Below are positions 54,075 to 63,635 of a stretch of 64,000 nucleotides of DNA, piece after piece. Position 1 is the first letter of the stretch. Each line of letters begins with the position of its first letter. This DNA is from Desulfovibrio sp. UIB00 (lineage in GTDB: Bacteria; Desulfobacterota; Desulfovibrionia; Desulfovibrionales; Desulfovibrionaceae). The stretch lies in NCBI RefSeq assembly GCF_022508225.1, contig NZ_JAETXJ010000003.1, forward strand, positions 243,556 to 307,555. Direction: 5' to 3'. The position numbers and the translations under genes were made by a program. The notes under the pieces were generated by a model. The model worked only from the letters and a program-made list of their open reading frames with translations. It made no database searches and was not told the origin of the DNA.

Positions 54075-55112
54075 TTAGTATTCTTTTGTTGGCGGAATGG
54101 GCGCGGTGTCGGGGTCATAGGCCTGGGGGCCGTCGTTATGCACCCGCGCTCTGGGCAACATGGTTCTGAGCCGCATTTTGAGATACAGATTTTCCAGAAA
54201 CAGGGCCAGATGATCCACAGACTGACGAACAAAACTGCGCAGGGATTCGTCTATCTGGCGAGGATTGGTGTGCGCAAGGCAAAGTACGCCGCGCGTGCTT
54301 TTGTTGACCATAACCGGCATGCATATGGCAGCCTGAAAATCAGGCATATCCGGCAGTTTGCCAAACAGCACCGTGGCGGGCGCGCCCTCGACGCCTTCGG
54401 CGATCACTGGCTGATCGTTGCGAAAAACCCAGCCTGTAATGCCGCTGCCCATGGGCAGGATAAGCGGTTCTTCGCCGGTCAGCAGCAGGCGGGCAGATTC
54501 GCTCTCAACGCAATATGTTTCGCCCGGTTCGTCCACCGAGGCAAAGGCGCAGTAGTCAAAGCCCGTGGCTTCAACCATGATGCGCAGATAGTTTTGCAAA
54601 AACTGGGGCCAGCGCTTGTAACGAAAGCGCAGATCCTGAATAACGGACAATTCCGCAAAATAACGCGGAATATCCCCCGCAAGCTCCTGCCGTCCGGTGG
54701 AACCCTGCTGGCGCGAAATAAGCTCTGCGAACATTTGCAGGATCTTGTGGTCTTTGTCTGAAAAAGAGTACTGCCGCTTGCTGTCAACGCAGAGCGCGCC
54801 GCCAGTGGGCACGGGGCAGCCCATAAAGGCCTTGATGTTGGCCTCTTCGCCGCCGGTGTAGTAGCCAAGGTTGCTCTGGCGCTGGTCAAAATTCGGCACA
54901 AGCAGAGGTTGCCGGTTGCGAACAATCCAGCCGACAAGGCCCTTGCCGGGCAGCACCGATGCGTTGGACGCTATCCTTTCCCCCAGGCTGAAGGCAGCTG
55001 CAAGGTGGTGCGCTTCGCCTTCTTCGTCAGGCAGAAAAAGGACTACGGAATAAGCGTCAAAAACGCTGCAAACGATGCTCAGAATATGCTTTTCAACAGA
55101 GTTGGCGGTCAT
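54075..55112 (-). CDS. Tandem GAF domain protein
   Basis: About 345 residues, cytoplasmic. The first GAF domain (about 5-150) has SVVLFLPDEEGEAHHLAAAFSLGERI, PGKGLVGWIVRNRQPLLVPNFD and GALCVDSKRQYSFSDKDHKILQMFAELI. The second (about 185-325) has YCAFASVDEPGETYCV, PMGSGITGWVFRNDQPVIAEG and RGVLCLAHTNPRQID. There is no output domain, so it probably works by protein contact. It is coupled to mreB (3-nt gap), suggesting a link between small-molecule sensing and cell shape. The start is uncertain; 55112 is chosen on domain grounds, and no clear ribosome-binding site is seen. Confidence 0.75.
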   Translation of the reverse strand: MTANSVEKHILSIVCSVFDAYSVVLFLPDEEGEAHHLAAAFSLGERIASNASVLPGKGLVGWIVRNRQPLLVPNFDQRQSNLGYYTGGEEANIKAFMGCPVPTGGALCVDSKRQYSFSDKDHKILQMFAELISRQQGSTGRQELAGDIPRYFAELSVIQDLRFRYKRWPQFLQNYLRIMVEATGFDYCAFASVDEPGETYCVESESARLLLTGEEPLILPMGSGITGWVFRNDQPVIAEGVEGAPATVLFGKLPDMPDFQAAICMPVMVNKSTRGVLCLAHTNPRQIDESLRSFVRQSVDHLALFLENLYLKMRLRTMLPRARVHNDGPQAYDPDTAPIPPTKEY

Positions 55113-55387
55113 GGGCACATGGGGTTGATGGTGATGCCGCCCACAGGCGTGACGGCTCTCGGGTAACGCATTTCTTGTAGCAAAGGGCATGCGCCGCCGC
55201 AACTTCTTTTGCGCTGCTTGTGCTCATTGTTCCGGTGCCGAGCCCTTGGCAGGCAGCGCCTGCACCCGCTTACATCAAGCTTGGCAGGCCCGGTTGATGC
55301 CGTTTTTCGGGGAACCTGCATCATTCCCACTGGAAAATATTCTGAAAAGCAGGTAGTAAATAACAAATTTCTATAAGGGATGTACGG

Positions 55388-57106
55388 ATGATTAAATGGC
55401 AAGAGGTATTCAGCAAGGACGGTCTGCCCTGGCAGGACGCTACCCAGTTGTCCTCTTCGATTGCCGTAAGCGACCTGCCGCAGCTCAAGAAAATGCTTGA
55501 TGCCGTGCATATCCGCCTGTGTCTTGTCAAACCCTATCAGGAAAACAAGAACTACCCTCTTGTGGAAGCGCGCGAGCTTTTGCCCTCGTTTGACAACGAC
55601 ATGTTTGAATACAAAGAGCTGCCCGGCTTTGCCATGGTGGCCTTTGCCCGCCAGCTTGACTATTTTTCAGAAATTTTTCAGTTCGATCGCCTGCACCCCG
55701 TAATTACCGAAGGCGACGGCGCATGCTGCCCCCTGGAAAATCAGGTCATGGTGCAGAACCTGCAAACTCTGGCCTCGCGGCTGCCGCGCGTGCATCAGGA
55801 TATTTTTCGCCAGCAGTTCCGCTCGACCGACACGGTTGTGCTTGAAACATACCCGGCCCTCATGCCCTACCTGCTCAGCATGGACAGGGCGCACGTGCTG
55901 GCCTGGGGCGCTGACAAGCAGTTTCATCTGGCCGGAATATTCGCCTCCTTTCCGTCGGATATCGACAGTGAACTGAAGCGCTTTGGCATCCGCATCGGCA
56001 AGTTCGTGTACGGCGACAGCGATATTTACGAACGCAACCGCATGTTTGTGTACCAGTACCTCATGGAGCTTTACGGCTTCCCCATTGTTTCAGAACGCCG
56101 CACCTCGAGCGCGCTTTTTGCCCGCAAGCTGCACAAGATGGGCGAGCGCTTTTTGCTGCGCGTGCTGGGGCAGACGGACAGAACCATCACCACCTACATG
56201 GCCAATGGTGAGAACACGCGCTATCCCCTGCTGGAAAAAGTGGCCCTTGTGGCTGTGGACGCCGATCAGGACGAAGCATTGAGCGCCATTGACCGTGATG
56301 GGTTTTTTTTGGACAAGCCGCGCCGGGTGGTCATTTTGCGCATCAAATACCGCCAGCACACCTTTGACGCCAGCAACGTGCGGCAGGACCGCGCCCTCTC
56401 CGTGGTGGCGCAGGAGGTGCTGCACCCCATCACGGGTGAAGCGCTCACCGGTCTTAATATCATCAAGGACACCTCCAACATGTTCCTGCGCCTCAACGAC
56501 ATTGTGCGCGGCGAATACACGGGGCGCATCATTTACAAGCGCACCGAGGTGGTGGAAAACACTGGCACGCACGAAAAGCGGCTCAAGTTCCTCTATAGCT
56601 GGCTGACCAAGCATCAGCGGCGCATGATCAGCTACAGTGACGAATTTTTCTCCAATGTAAGCAAGGTGTTGACCAACTACCTCTTTTCGCCAGACAATGA
56701 CGAGGCCTTTGAAAACCTGCGCGAACTGTATCAGGAAGTCTGCACCCGGTTCAGCTACATCCAACAGGCCCGGCGCGTGCGCATACTGGAAGACCTCTGC
56801 CAGCGCACCTTCAAGGGTGCGCGCATCACCTACCAGCAGATGTTCCGGGAGGCCCTGAACCTGCTCAACGAGCTGAAGTTTGAAATCGTCAGCTTCTTCC
56901 CCGGCCTGGTTGACGCCGTCATCGACTGTGTGGAAAGAATCCTGCGCGACAGTTATCTGCAACGCAAATACGTTGAACCGCCGGAAGATACCCTTACCCC
57001 GGCCGGTCAGGAAATTCGTAAAAATTACAGACGTCTTGTTTCATTGCAGGACGGTTTCAAGGCTGTGCGCAAGGCGCGCAGCGGCAAGGAAAACGTGGTG
57101 GCATGA
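55388..57106 (+). CDS. Uncharacterised 572-aa protein
   Basis: A large soluble protein without signal peptide or membrane helix. I do not recognise a family. Visible features: an N-terminal WQEVFSKDGLPWQDATQL; a Cys pair DGACCPLENQ near 118; LGQTDRTITTYMANGENTRYPLLEKVALVAVD in the middle; and a helical C-terminus (ELKFEIVSFFPGLVDAVIDCVERILRDSYLQRKY). Codon usage matches its neighbours and the frame is long and clean, so it is a real gene. The AAGGGA ribosome-binding site is modest. Its stop overlaps the rsmE start by 4 nt, placing it first in an operon with rsmE, rarA and the plsC-like gene. Function unknown. Confidence 0.8.
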   Translation: MIKWQEVFSKDGLPWQDATQLSSSIAVSDLPQLKKMLDAVHIRLCLVKPYQENKNYPLVEARELLPSFDNDMFEYKELPGFAMVAFARQLDYFSEIFQFDRLHPVITEGDGACCPLENQVMVQNLQTLASRLPRVHQDIFRQQFRSTDTVVLETYPALMPYLLSMDRAHVLAWGADKQFHLAGIFASFPSDIDSELKRFGIRIGKFVYGDSDIYERNRMFVYQYLMELYGFPIVSERRTSSALFARKLHKMGERFLLRVLGQTDRTITTYMANGENTRYPLLEKVALVAVDADQDEALSAIDRDGFFLDKPRRVVILRIKYRQHTFDASNVRQDRALSVVAQEVLHPITGEALTGLNIIKDTSNMFLRLNDIVRGEYTGRIIYKRTEVVENTGTHEKRLKFLYSWLTKHQRRMISYSDEFFSNVSKVLTNYLFSPDNDEAFENLRELYQEVCTRFSYIQQARRVRILEDLCQRTFKGARITYQQMFREALNLLNELKFEIVSFFPGLVDAVIDCVERILRDSYLQRKYVEPPEDTLTPAGQEIRKNYRRLVSLQDGFKAVRKARSGKENVVA

Positions 57107-57861
57107 GCGTACCGTTTTTTTATCTGGCCCCTGAACTCTGGGGCGATACACCTCTTCTTGAAGGGCAGGAAGCCCGGCATCTGGGGCAGGTTCTGCGCGC
57201 GGAACCCGGCACCGAAGTGGGGCTTCTGGATGGCCGGGGCCGCTCGGGCATATTTGTGGTCTGCAAGGTGGGCAAAAAAAACGTGCAGCTCCAGCGCGTT
57301 TCTGAAACTGTCACCCCGGCTCCGCATTCGCGGGCCATTGTGGCGCTGGCCTACAGCAAGGCCGTGCGGCGCGGCTTTTTTATGGAAAAGGCCGTGGAGC
57401 TTGGCGCGCATGGCGTATGGCTGTGGCAGGGCGATCACAGCCAGGGCAAACTTTCTGCCGCCGCAGAAGAAGCATGCCTTGGGCAGATGATCGCCGGGGC
57501 AAAGCAGAGCGGCAACCCATGGCTGCCAGAAGTACGCGCCCTCTCGGGCGGCGTGGATCAACTCATCCATCTTTCGCACACTGCTGACCACCGTATTCTG
57601 CCCTGGGAACTTCAGGACGGCGTGCATATGCTCACCCCGGAAATGGCGGGTCAGCCCGGCCTTACCGTCTACGTGATCGGCCCCGAAGGCGGCTTTTCAC
57701 AAAGGGAGCTGGCAGCCCTGGAAGCCGCCCACTTTACCGCCGTGAGCCTTGGCGCGCGCGTATTGCGCTGTGAAACCGCCGCAACGCTCTGCCTTGGCCT
57801 GCACTGGTGGGGTTCGCAGCTTGGCGGCAAGGCCGATGCCACCCAAGGGAGCGGAAAGTGA
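57103..57861 (+). CDS. rsmE: 16S rRNA (uracil1498-N3)-methyltransferase
   Basis: A 252-residue SPOUT-class methyltransferase. The N-terminal PUA-like domain includes EARHLGQVLRAEPGTEVGLLDGRG. The C-terminal trefoil knot carries VYVIGPEGGFSQRELAALE and LGARVLRCETAATLCL, the RsmE signatures for SAM binding. It methylates U1498 of 16S rRNA. It overlaps its upstream and downstream genes by 4 nt each. Confidence 0.94.
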   Translation: MSVPFFYLAPELWGDTPLLEGQEARHLGQVLRAEPGTEVGLLDGRGRSGIFVVCKVGKKNVQLQRVSETVTPAPHSRAIVALAYSKAVRRGFFMEKAVELGAHGVWLWQGDHSQGKLSAAAEEACLGQMIAGAKQSGNPWLPEVRALSGGVDQLIHLSHTADHRILPWELQDGVHMLTPEMAGQPGLTVYVIGPEGGFSQRELAALEAAHFTAVSLGARVLRCETAATLCLGLHWWGSQLGGKADATQGSGK

Positions 57862-59081
57862 CCGTAAGCAAGCCGCTGCCGGAGCGCATGCGGCCTGATG
57901 ATCTGGCGCTTTTTCTGGGTCAGACCCATCTTGGCGACCGCCTGCGCTCACTTATGAAGTCCGGGCGTTTGCCCAGCCTGCTTTTTTTCGGCCCGCCCGG
58001 CTGCGGCAAATCAACCCTGGCCCTGCTGCTGGCTAAATCATCCGGCAAGCCCTATCTGCGTTTGAGCGCGCCCGAGGCTGGCTTGCAGCATCTGCGGCGC
58101 TCGCTGACGGGTGTGGAAATTCTTGTGCTGGACGAACTGCACCGATTTTCCAAGGCGCAGCAGGACTTTTTTTTGCCGCTGGTGGAATCGGGCGAACTGA
58201 CCCTGCTTGCCACAACCACGGAAAACCCCTCGTTCAGCGTCACGCGCCAGTTGCTTTCGCGCCTGCATGTGCTGCGGCTGCGTCCCCTGGGCCGCCCTGA
58301 GCTTATGGAGCTTGCCCGGCGCGGCGCAAAAGACCTGCAGCTTGAAATGACCGATGATGTGGCCGACCTGCTGGCCGGGGTTTCACACGGTGATGCCCGC
58401 ACCCTGCTGAATCTTGTGGAGTATGTTGGCGCTCTGCCGGAAGACCGGCGCGATCTGGAGCATATCAAGGCGGCGCTGCCCGAAGTGCTTATCCGGCACG
58501 ACAAGGACGGCGATAACCACTATGAACTGGCCTCGGCGCTCATCAAGTCCATTCGCGGCAGTGATGTGGATGCGGCCCTGTACTATCTGGCCTGCCTGCT
58601 TGAAGGCGGCGAAGACCCGCGCTTTGTATGCCGCCGCCTGATACTTTCCGCCTCCGAGGATGTGGGGCTGGCCGACCCGGACGCGCTGGGGCTGGCTGTG
58701 GCCTGCCAGCAGGCCGTGGAATTTGTGGGCATGCCGGAAGGGTTCATTCCGCTGGCGGAAACCGTCACCTATCTGGCTCTTGCCAAAAAGAGCAATACCT
58801 CCTACGCGGCCTATCTCAACGCCGCCCGCGAGGTCAAACTTAACGGAGCGCGCCCGGTGCCGCTGCATCTGCGCAATCCTTCTACCCAGTTGCACAAGGA
58901 ATGGGGCTACGGCAAGGAATACAAGTATCCCCACAATTACCCGGAATCGTGGATCGAGCAGTCATATCTGCCGACAGAACTGGAAGGCCGCAGGTTCTAC
59001 CAGCCGCGCGAAAATGGCGAAGAGCCACGACTCAGCCAGTGGTGGCGCAAACTGCATAAAATCAAAAAAACGGACGAATAG
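57858..59081 (+). CDS. rarA: Replication-associated recombination protein A (RarA/MgsA family)
   Basis: A 407-residue AAA+ ATPase acting at stalled replication forks. Walker A is FFGPPGCGKST (Lys51), Walker B ILVLDELHRF, sensor 1 ATTENPSF, and the arginine-rich segment follows. The C-terminal half (EDVGLADPDALGLAVACQQAVEFVGMPEGFIPLAE and YKYPHNYPESWIEQSYLP) is the characteristic MgsA tetramerisation domain. The GTG start at 57858 overlaps the rsmE stop as GTGA, after GGGAGCGGAAA. Confidence 0.94.
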   Translation: MTVSKPLPERMRPDDLALFLGQTHLGDRLRSLMKSGRLPSLLFFGPPGCGKSTLALLLAKSSGKPYLRLSAPEAGLQHLRRSLTGVEILVLDELHRFSKAQQDFFLPLVESGELTLLATTTENPSFSVTRQLLSRLHVLRLRPLGRPELMELARRGAKDLQLEMTDDVADLLAGVSHGDARTLLNLVEYVGALPEDRRDLEHIKAALPEVLIRHDKDGDNHYELASALIKSIRGSDVDAALYYLACLLEGGEDPRFVCRRLILSASEDVGLADPDALGLAVACQQAVEFVGMPEGFIPLAETVTYLALAKKSNTSYAAYLNAAREVKLNGARPVPLHLRNPSTQLHKEWGYGKEYKYPHNYPESWIEQSYLPTELEGRRFYQPRENGEEPRLSQWWRKLHKIKKTDE

Positions 59082-59083
59082 GC

Positions 59084-59908
59084 ATGAACCCCTTTGTTGA
59101 CGGCGCTTTTGAAGCCAAGTTTCTCACGGGCGACACATACAGCAGTCAACCTGCCAGTGCGGGTTTTTTCAGCCGTATGCTGCCCTCGCTCAGCTTTTAC
59201 AGCCGCCTGTTTCTCGGCCCGGTGCGCTGGCTGTGCTCCAGAGCTTCCAAGGGGCAGTGCGACGATGCCGCCTGGGTATATGCCAGCGCGTGGGTGGCAG
59301 ACCTTGTGGAGCGCATGGGCTGCCCCATCCAGATTGAGGGCATGGACGCTATTGAAGCTGTGGACGGCCCCTGCCTGTTTGTGGCCAACCACATGAGCAC
59401 GCTGGAAACATTCATGCTTCCAGCCATGATCCGGCCCCGCCGCCAGGTGACTTTTGTGGTCAAAAAAAGCCTCACCACCATGCCGCTTTTTGGCCCGGTG
59501 ATGTGCTCGCGCGACCCCATCGTGGTTGGGCGCACAAATCCGCGTGAAGACCTCACAGCAGTACTGAACGGCGGGCTGGAGCGCCTGAAAAAAGGCATTT
59601 CGATCATTGTGTTTCCGCAGCACACCCGCTCGCGCGAATTTAATCCTCAGCAGTTCAACTCCATCGGCGTCAAGCTGGCCAAAAAAGCCGGAGTGCCCAT
59701 TGTGCCGCTGGCCCTCAAGACCGATGCCTGGGGACAGGGCAAAAAAATCAAGGAACTTGGCCCGGTCAAACCCGGCCTGACCATACGCTACACCTTTGCA
59801 AGCCCCCTCACCATTGCCGGGCAAGGCAAGGAAGAACAGGCGGCAATATGTCAGCATATTGAAAGCCACCTCGGCAAATGGCAGCAACAGGACGGCATCA
59901 ACGAGTAG
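59084..59908 (+). CDS. PlsC-family lysophospholipid acyltransferase with variant motifs
   Basis: A 274-residue LPLAT family protein. Motif I reads NHMSTLET, that is H103-x4-Glu108 instead of the usual H-x4-Asp. Motif III reads FPQHTRSR where FPEGTRS is common. The IVPLALK element is normal. An internal hydrophobic stretch could associate with the membrane. Acyl transfer to lysophosphatidate is the family role; the altered motifs mean activity should not be assumed. The ATG starts 2 nt after the rarA stop, so it is co-transcribed. A strong terminator follows. Confidence 0.8.
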   Translation: MNPFVDGAFEAKFLTGDTYSSQPASAGFFSRMLPSLSFYSRLFLGPVRWLCSRASKGQCDDAAWVYASAWVADLVERMGCPIQIEGMDAIEAVDGPCLFVANHMSTLETFMLPAMIRPRRQVTFVVKKSLTTMPLFGPVMCSRDPIVVGRTNPREDLTAVLNGGLERLKKGISIIVFPQHTRSREFNPQQFNSIGVKLAKKAGVPIVPLALKTDAWGQGKKIKELGPVKPGLTIRYTFASPLTIAGQGKEEQAAICQHIESHLGKWQQQDGINE

Positions 59909-59943
59909 CCGAATTTTTGTGGATATTTTGCGGATATAACGAT

Positions 59944-59973
59944 CAAGGGCGGGGTTTACCCCGCCCTTGTTTT
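59944..59973 (+). terminator. Terminator of the rsmE-rarA-plsC-like operon
   Basis: An 11-bp stem (CAAGGGCGGGG / CCCCGCCCTTG) with a 4-nt loop and a T4 tail. Confidence 0.8.
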
Positions 59974-60053
59974 GGGAAGCACTCAGTTTTTTTCAGGCAT
60001 GTCTAAGCGCTCAGCAGGCCTGCACTTTGCCCTCCCCAAAGTTTTCACCCAGC

Positions 60054-63000
60054 TCAGGCGGTTCCTCTGCCCTCGTCCGCTGCTGCCTGTTCAGCACTGT
60101 CGGTCTGCTCAGCGCTCTCCGGTTGTTCGGCCTGATTGTCATGCCCATCTGCGGCTGTCGCTGCATTTCTGAGCGCCAGATACCGCTCAAAGTCCTTCAC
60201 CGCCAGCGGCACGCTGAACAGGTACCCCTGAAACAACGTGCAGCCCATATTCAGCAGTGCCCTTTTCTGCTCGCGGTTTTCCACGCCCTCGGCCACGGTG
60301 GTTAAACCAAGGCTTTGCGAAAGCGCGATGATAATGCTGGCGATGGCGGCATCGTTGGGGTCTGTGAGCAGATCGCGAATGAAAGAACGGTCAATCTTGA
60401 GCTGATCCAGCGGGAGCAGCTTGAGATACGTCATGGACGAATAGCCCGTACCAAAGTCATCCAGCGAAAACCGGATGCCCAGATTGCTCAGCTTGACCAT
60501 GGACGCTATGATTTCCTGCATGTTCACGGCCAGCTGACTTTCGGTCAGTTCCAGCTTCAATAGACCGGGGTCAATGCCAGTTTGCCGCACCGCTGCCGTA
60601 ACATCTCGTACAAAATCACTTTCACGAAACTGGCGGGCGCTTACGTTGATGGCAATTGTCAGATTTGAGAACTCGGGTATCTCAGCCCAGCGCCCAAGCT
60701 GGCTGCATGCCTCCCGCACCACCCATGCCCCTATGCGGGCAATCATGCCGTTTTCTTCCGCAAGGGGAATAAAATCGGCAGGCGGCACAATACCACGTTT
60801 GGGGTGTTGCCAGCGAATCAGCGCTTCTGCGCCAAACACAGTGTCATCCACGCTGATCAGAGGCTGATAATACAGCACAAACTGCTCAAGGCGTATGGCT
60901 TCCTCAAGATCCCGCTCAAGCTCTATGCGCTCCATGACGGTTTGCTGCATGGCCGGATCAAAAAAACGCACGGTATTTCTCCCGGCATCTTTAGCCTGAT
61001 ACATGGCAAGGTCCGCCTGCTTGAGCAATTCATCCGGAGTGATGCTCTGCTTGCCGAACAGGGCGACGCCGATACTGGCTGTGCAGTTGCAGGTAATGCC
61101 CTCCACAATAATTGGCTCGCGCACGGCAGTGAGAATTTTGCGGCAGACAAGCGCCACGGCCTCAGCCGCCTCCTCGCTGTTACCCGACAGACCGTGCAAT
61201 AACAAAACAAATTCGTCGCCGCCAAAGCGCGCCACAGTGTCGTCTGCTGGAACAATGGCAAGCAGGCGCTGCCCGACCTGCTTGAGCAGATTGTCTCCGT
61301 GTGCGTGACCAAGCGTGTCGTTGATCGTCTTAAACCGGTCGAGGTCAATAAACAGCATCGCGCTGAGCTTGTCCGTGCGCATGCCAACCGCAACTGCCTG
61401 CCGGATGCGGTCCGTAAGCAGGGGGCGGTTGGCAAGACCGGTCAGTTGATCGTAGTAGGCCAGCTCATTGATGCGGGCTTCGTTGCGGCGACGCTCCTCC
61501 TCCCAGGTAAAATTATCCAGCGCAAAACTGACGTTCAGGGCCATTTCCCCCAAGAGTTCGCGCACCTCTGCATCAAAGGTTCCGGCATCGTTGGTGTAGA
61601 GTGTCAAATTTCCAACAACTTCTCCCCGTTGGCGCAAGGGGAGCGCCCCAACAGAAAGAAAACCCGTTTTGCGCACAAGCTGCCACCAGGGCGCAAGCCT
61701 GGGGTCAGTTGTGGTGTCGTCTGACCAGACAGATTCGTTGTTTCGGATTGCGCAGCCAGTTGGCCCGGACCCTTTGGGGTCAGACGCCCATACAGATATG
61801 TCAAGCTTTTGCAGATCGGCATTGCTCAGGCCAAATGACGCAACGGGCTGCACGTTGCCTGTCTGCTTTTCAACAAGGCCTATCCAGGCTCCCTTCATGC
61901 CGCCAGCTTCCACAGCAGCCCGGCAGACCTCTGCAAAAAGGTCGTTTCTGCCAGAGCAGCGCACAATGGCCTGATTGCATCTGCTGAGCGCCGCGTACAT
62001 TTGTGAAATACGGTTTGCCCGCGCCTGAGCAAACTTTCTTTCACTTATATCCGTACACAGAAATGCTATGATTCCATCTTCTGAGCGATAGGCAACAATA
62101 TCTGCCCACAGGTTGTTGCCAGCAAGGTAAAATTCAAAATGAGACGGTTCACCGGTTTCCGCAGTGATTATGAGCGGATTCACCCAACGGGCTGTTTCGC
62201 TGGTTTTGGGGCTGATTCTTTGCAGCAGTGTTTTGCCGATAACATCTTCCCGCTCCGCCTTGAATACGTCGCAGTAGGCCTGGTTGATCTCAACCAGTTT
62301 GAAGTCGCAAATTTTTCCATCTGGCGCAAAGACCGGCTCGCACAGGGCCATGCCTGCCTGCATATTGTCAAAAAGGCCCTTGTAGCGTTTTTCGCCCAAT
62401 TCAAGTGCCTTGAGCTGACGGGTGTAGCTCATGCCGCTCCAGAATGAAATAAACACGCAGACTATCCATAATAAACCCAGTGAAATAATGTCCTGCCGCC
62501 ATTTGGCAAGTACGGCCTGCTCATACAGGCCAATAGAAAGATACAGAGGCCATTGGCGAAGCTTGCGATAAAACGCGATCCTTTTTTTATCGCCAAAATC
62601 TGCACGCCTGTGCTGGTAGACGCTTGGGGCGGCATCGTGTTCAATAAGTTTTCGCAACGGGGGCGATGGCTTGGCGTCAAGCCAGAAACGTCCGCGCGGG
62701 TACTGCGTGACAAGACCAAGCTTTTTGTCCCACAGGGTGGCCACGGCGCTTGTGCCCACAATGACGGCTGAAGCCATGATGTCCGAAAACATATCGATGG
62801 AGACAGCGCAGGCCACAACGCCGCCAAACGAACCGTCGGGCAACAAATAGCGCATGGAAAGCACAATGATGGGGCGCGTCCACAACTGGCTGTAAAATGG
62901 GTGGGAAATAACAAGCCCGGGGGAAGGATTATTGCGCAGCTGAACAAAGTGGTCGGCGTTGGTGATGGACATCTCGCCAGAAAGCGCGCGGGGAGAAGCG

Positions 63001-63389
63001 TACACTACCCGCCCCTGCGTATTTGTCAGCAAAAAGCCAAGGGTGTCCGGCAAGCGCTCATCAAGATTTTTACCGTATGTTTCAAAACGTTCCCAGGAGA
63101 CATCGCCGCTCAGTGCCTGCTGTTGCGCTTCATCAACTGCGCCCAGCAGGGCAAGATTGATTTTCTCAAAACGCCAGGAAAGAACATCATCAATGGATCG
63201 GGAAACACTTTCAAGCGTGTTGGAGGCTTTGTCGAGTTCCTGCTGCCTGCTGCCTACAAGGGCAAAAATGATAATGCCCAGAACAAGCAAATTGATTGCG
63301 GCAATGACCCATAGCTGCTTGCGGGAATGCAGCCGGGATGATTTGCTGCGTTCAGACTCTGAACGAAGGTTTGGCTGGGAAGCAGTCAT
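60054..63389 (-). CDS. Membrane-bound Cache-PAS-GAF-GGDEF-EAL protein
   Basis: 1111 residues. TM1 is at about 26-46, a periplasmic dCache-like sensor spans about 47-300, and TM2 is near 310-330. A PAS domain (about 350-460), a GAF domain (about 485-640), GGDEF (about 660-825) and EAL (about 845-1080) follow. The cyclase site is intact (RFGGDEFV) but no RxxD inhibitory site precedes it. The phosphodiesterase motifs are also intact: GAEALIRW, NVSA, LELTES, DDFGTGYS, KIDRSFI, AEGVE and QGYLFS. It could make or degrade c-di-GMP depending on signal. The ATG at 63389 avoids a long hydrophobic N-terminal extension from 63494. The last 30 residues are Glu/Ala-rich. Confidence 0.9.
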   Translation of the reverse strand: MTASQPNLRSESERSKSSRLHSRKQLWVIAAINLLVLGIIIFALVGSRQQELDKASNTLESVSRSIDDVLSWRFEKINLALLGAVDEAQQQALSGDVSWERFETYGKNLDERLPDTLGFLLTNTQGRVVYASPRALSGEMSITNADHFVQLRNNPSPGLVISHPFYSQLWTRPIIVLSMRYLLPDGSFGGVVACAVSIDMFSDIMASAVIVGTSAVATLWDKKLGLVTQYPRGRFWLDAKPSPPLRKLIEHDAAPSVYQHRRADFGDKKRIAFYRKLRQWPLYLSIGLYEQAVLAKWRQDIISLGLLWIVCVFISFWSGMSYTRQLKALELGEKRYKGLFDNMQAGMALCEPVFAPDGKICDFKLVEINQAYCDVFKAEREDVIGKTLLQRISPKTSETARWVNPLIITAETGEPSHFEFYLAGNNLWADIVAYRSEDGIIAFLCTDISERKFAQARANRISQMYAALSRCNQAIVRCSGRNDLFAEVCRAAVEAGGMKGAWIGLVEKQTGNVQPVASFGLSNADLQKLDISVWASDPKGSGPTGCAIRNNESVWSDDTTTDPRLAPWWQLVRKTGFLSVGALPLRQRGEVVGNLTLYTNDAGTFDAEVRELLGEMALNVSFALDNFTWEEERRRNEARINELAYYDQLTGLANRPLLTDRIRQAVAVGMRTDKLSAMLFIDLDRFKTINDTLGHAHGDNLLKQVGQRLLAIVPADDTVARFGGDEFVLLLHGLSGNSEEAAEAVALVCRKILTAVREPIIVEGITCNCTASIGVALFGKQSITPDELLKQADLAMYQAKDAGRNTVRFFDPAMQQTVMERIELERDLEEAIRLEQFVLYYQPLISVDDTVFGAEALIRWQHPKRGIVPPADFIPLAEENGMIARIGAWVVREACSQLGRWAEIPEFSNLTIAINVSARQFRESDFVRDVTAAVRQTGIDPGLLKLELTESQLAVNMQEIIASMVKLSNLGIRFSLDDFGTGYSSMTYLKLLPLDQLKIDRSFIRDLLTDPNDAAIASIIIALSQSLGLTTVAEGVENREQKRALLNMGCTLFQGYLFSVPLAVKDFERYLALRNAATAADGHDNQAEQPESAEQTDSAEQAAADEGRGTA

Positions 63390-63635
63390 ATGAACCCCGC
63401 ATCGGCAGAATGCGTCAACTCCCAAGAAACAGAACAGCTGGCAGCAAGTGGAGGCAAAGGAGACCATGCAGTATTCAAAAAAAGTGAACGACAAGAGGCT
63501 GTTACGGAAATATGAAAATTAAAAACCTATAGCAATAAACCTACTCCAAATCTTTGTTCCAAGCAAGTTCATGACCCGATATTATAAACTGGTATGGCAT
63601 AATTACGCAGTTTAACACCTTAAATGCTCAAGAAA

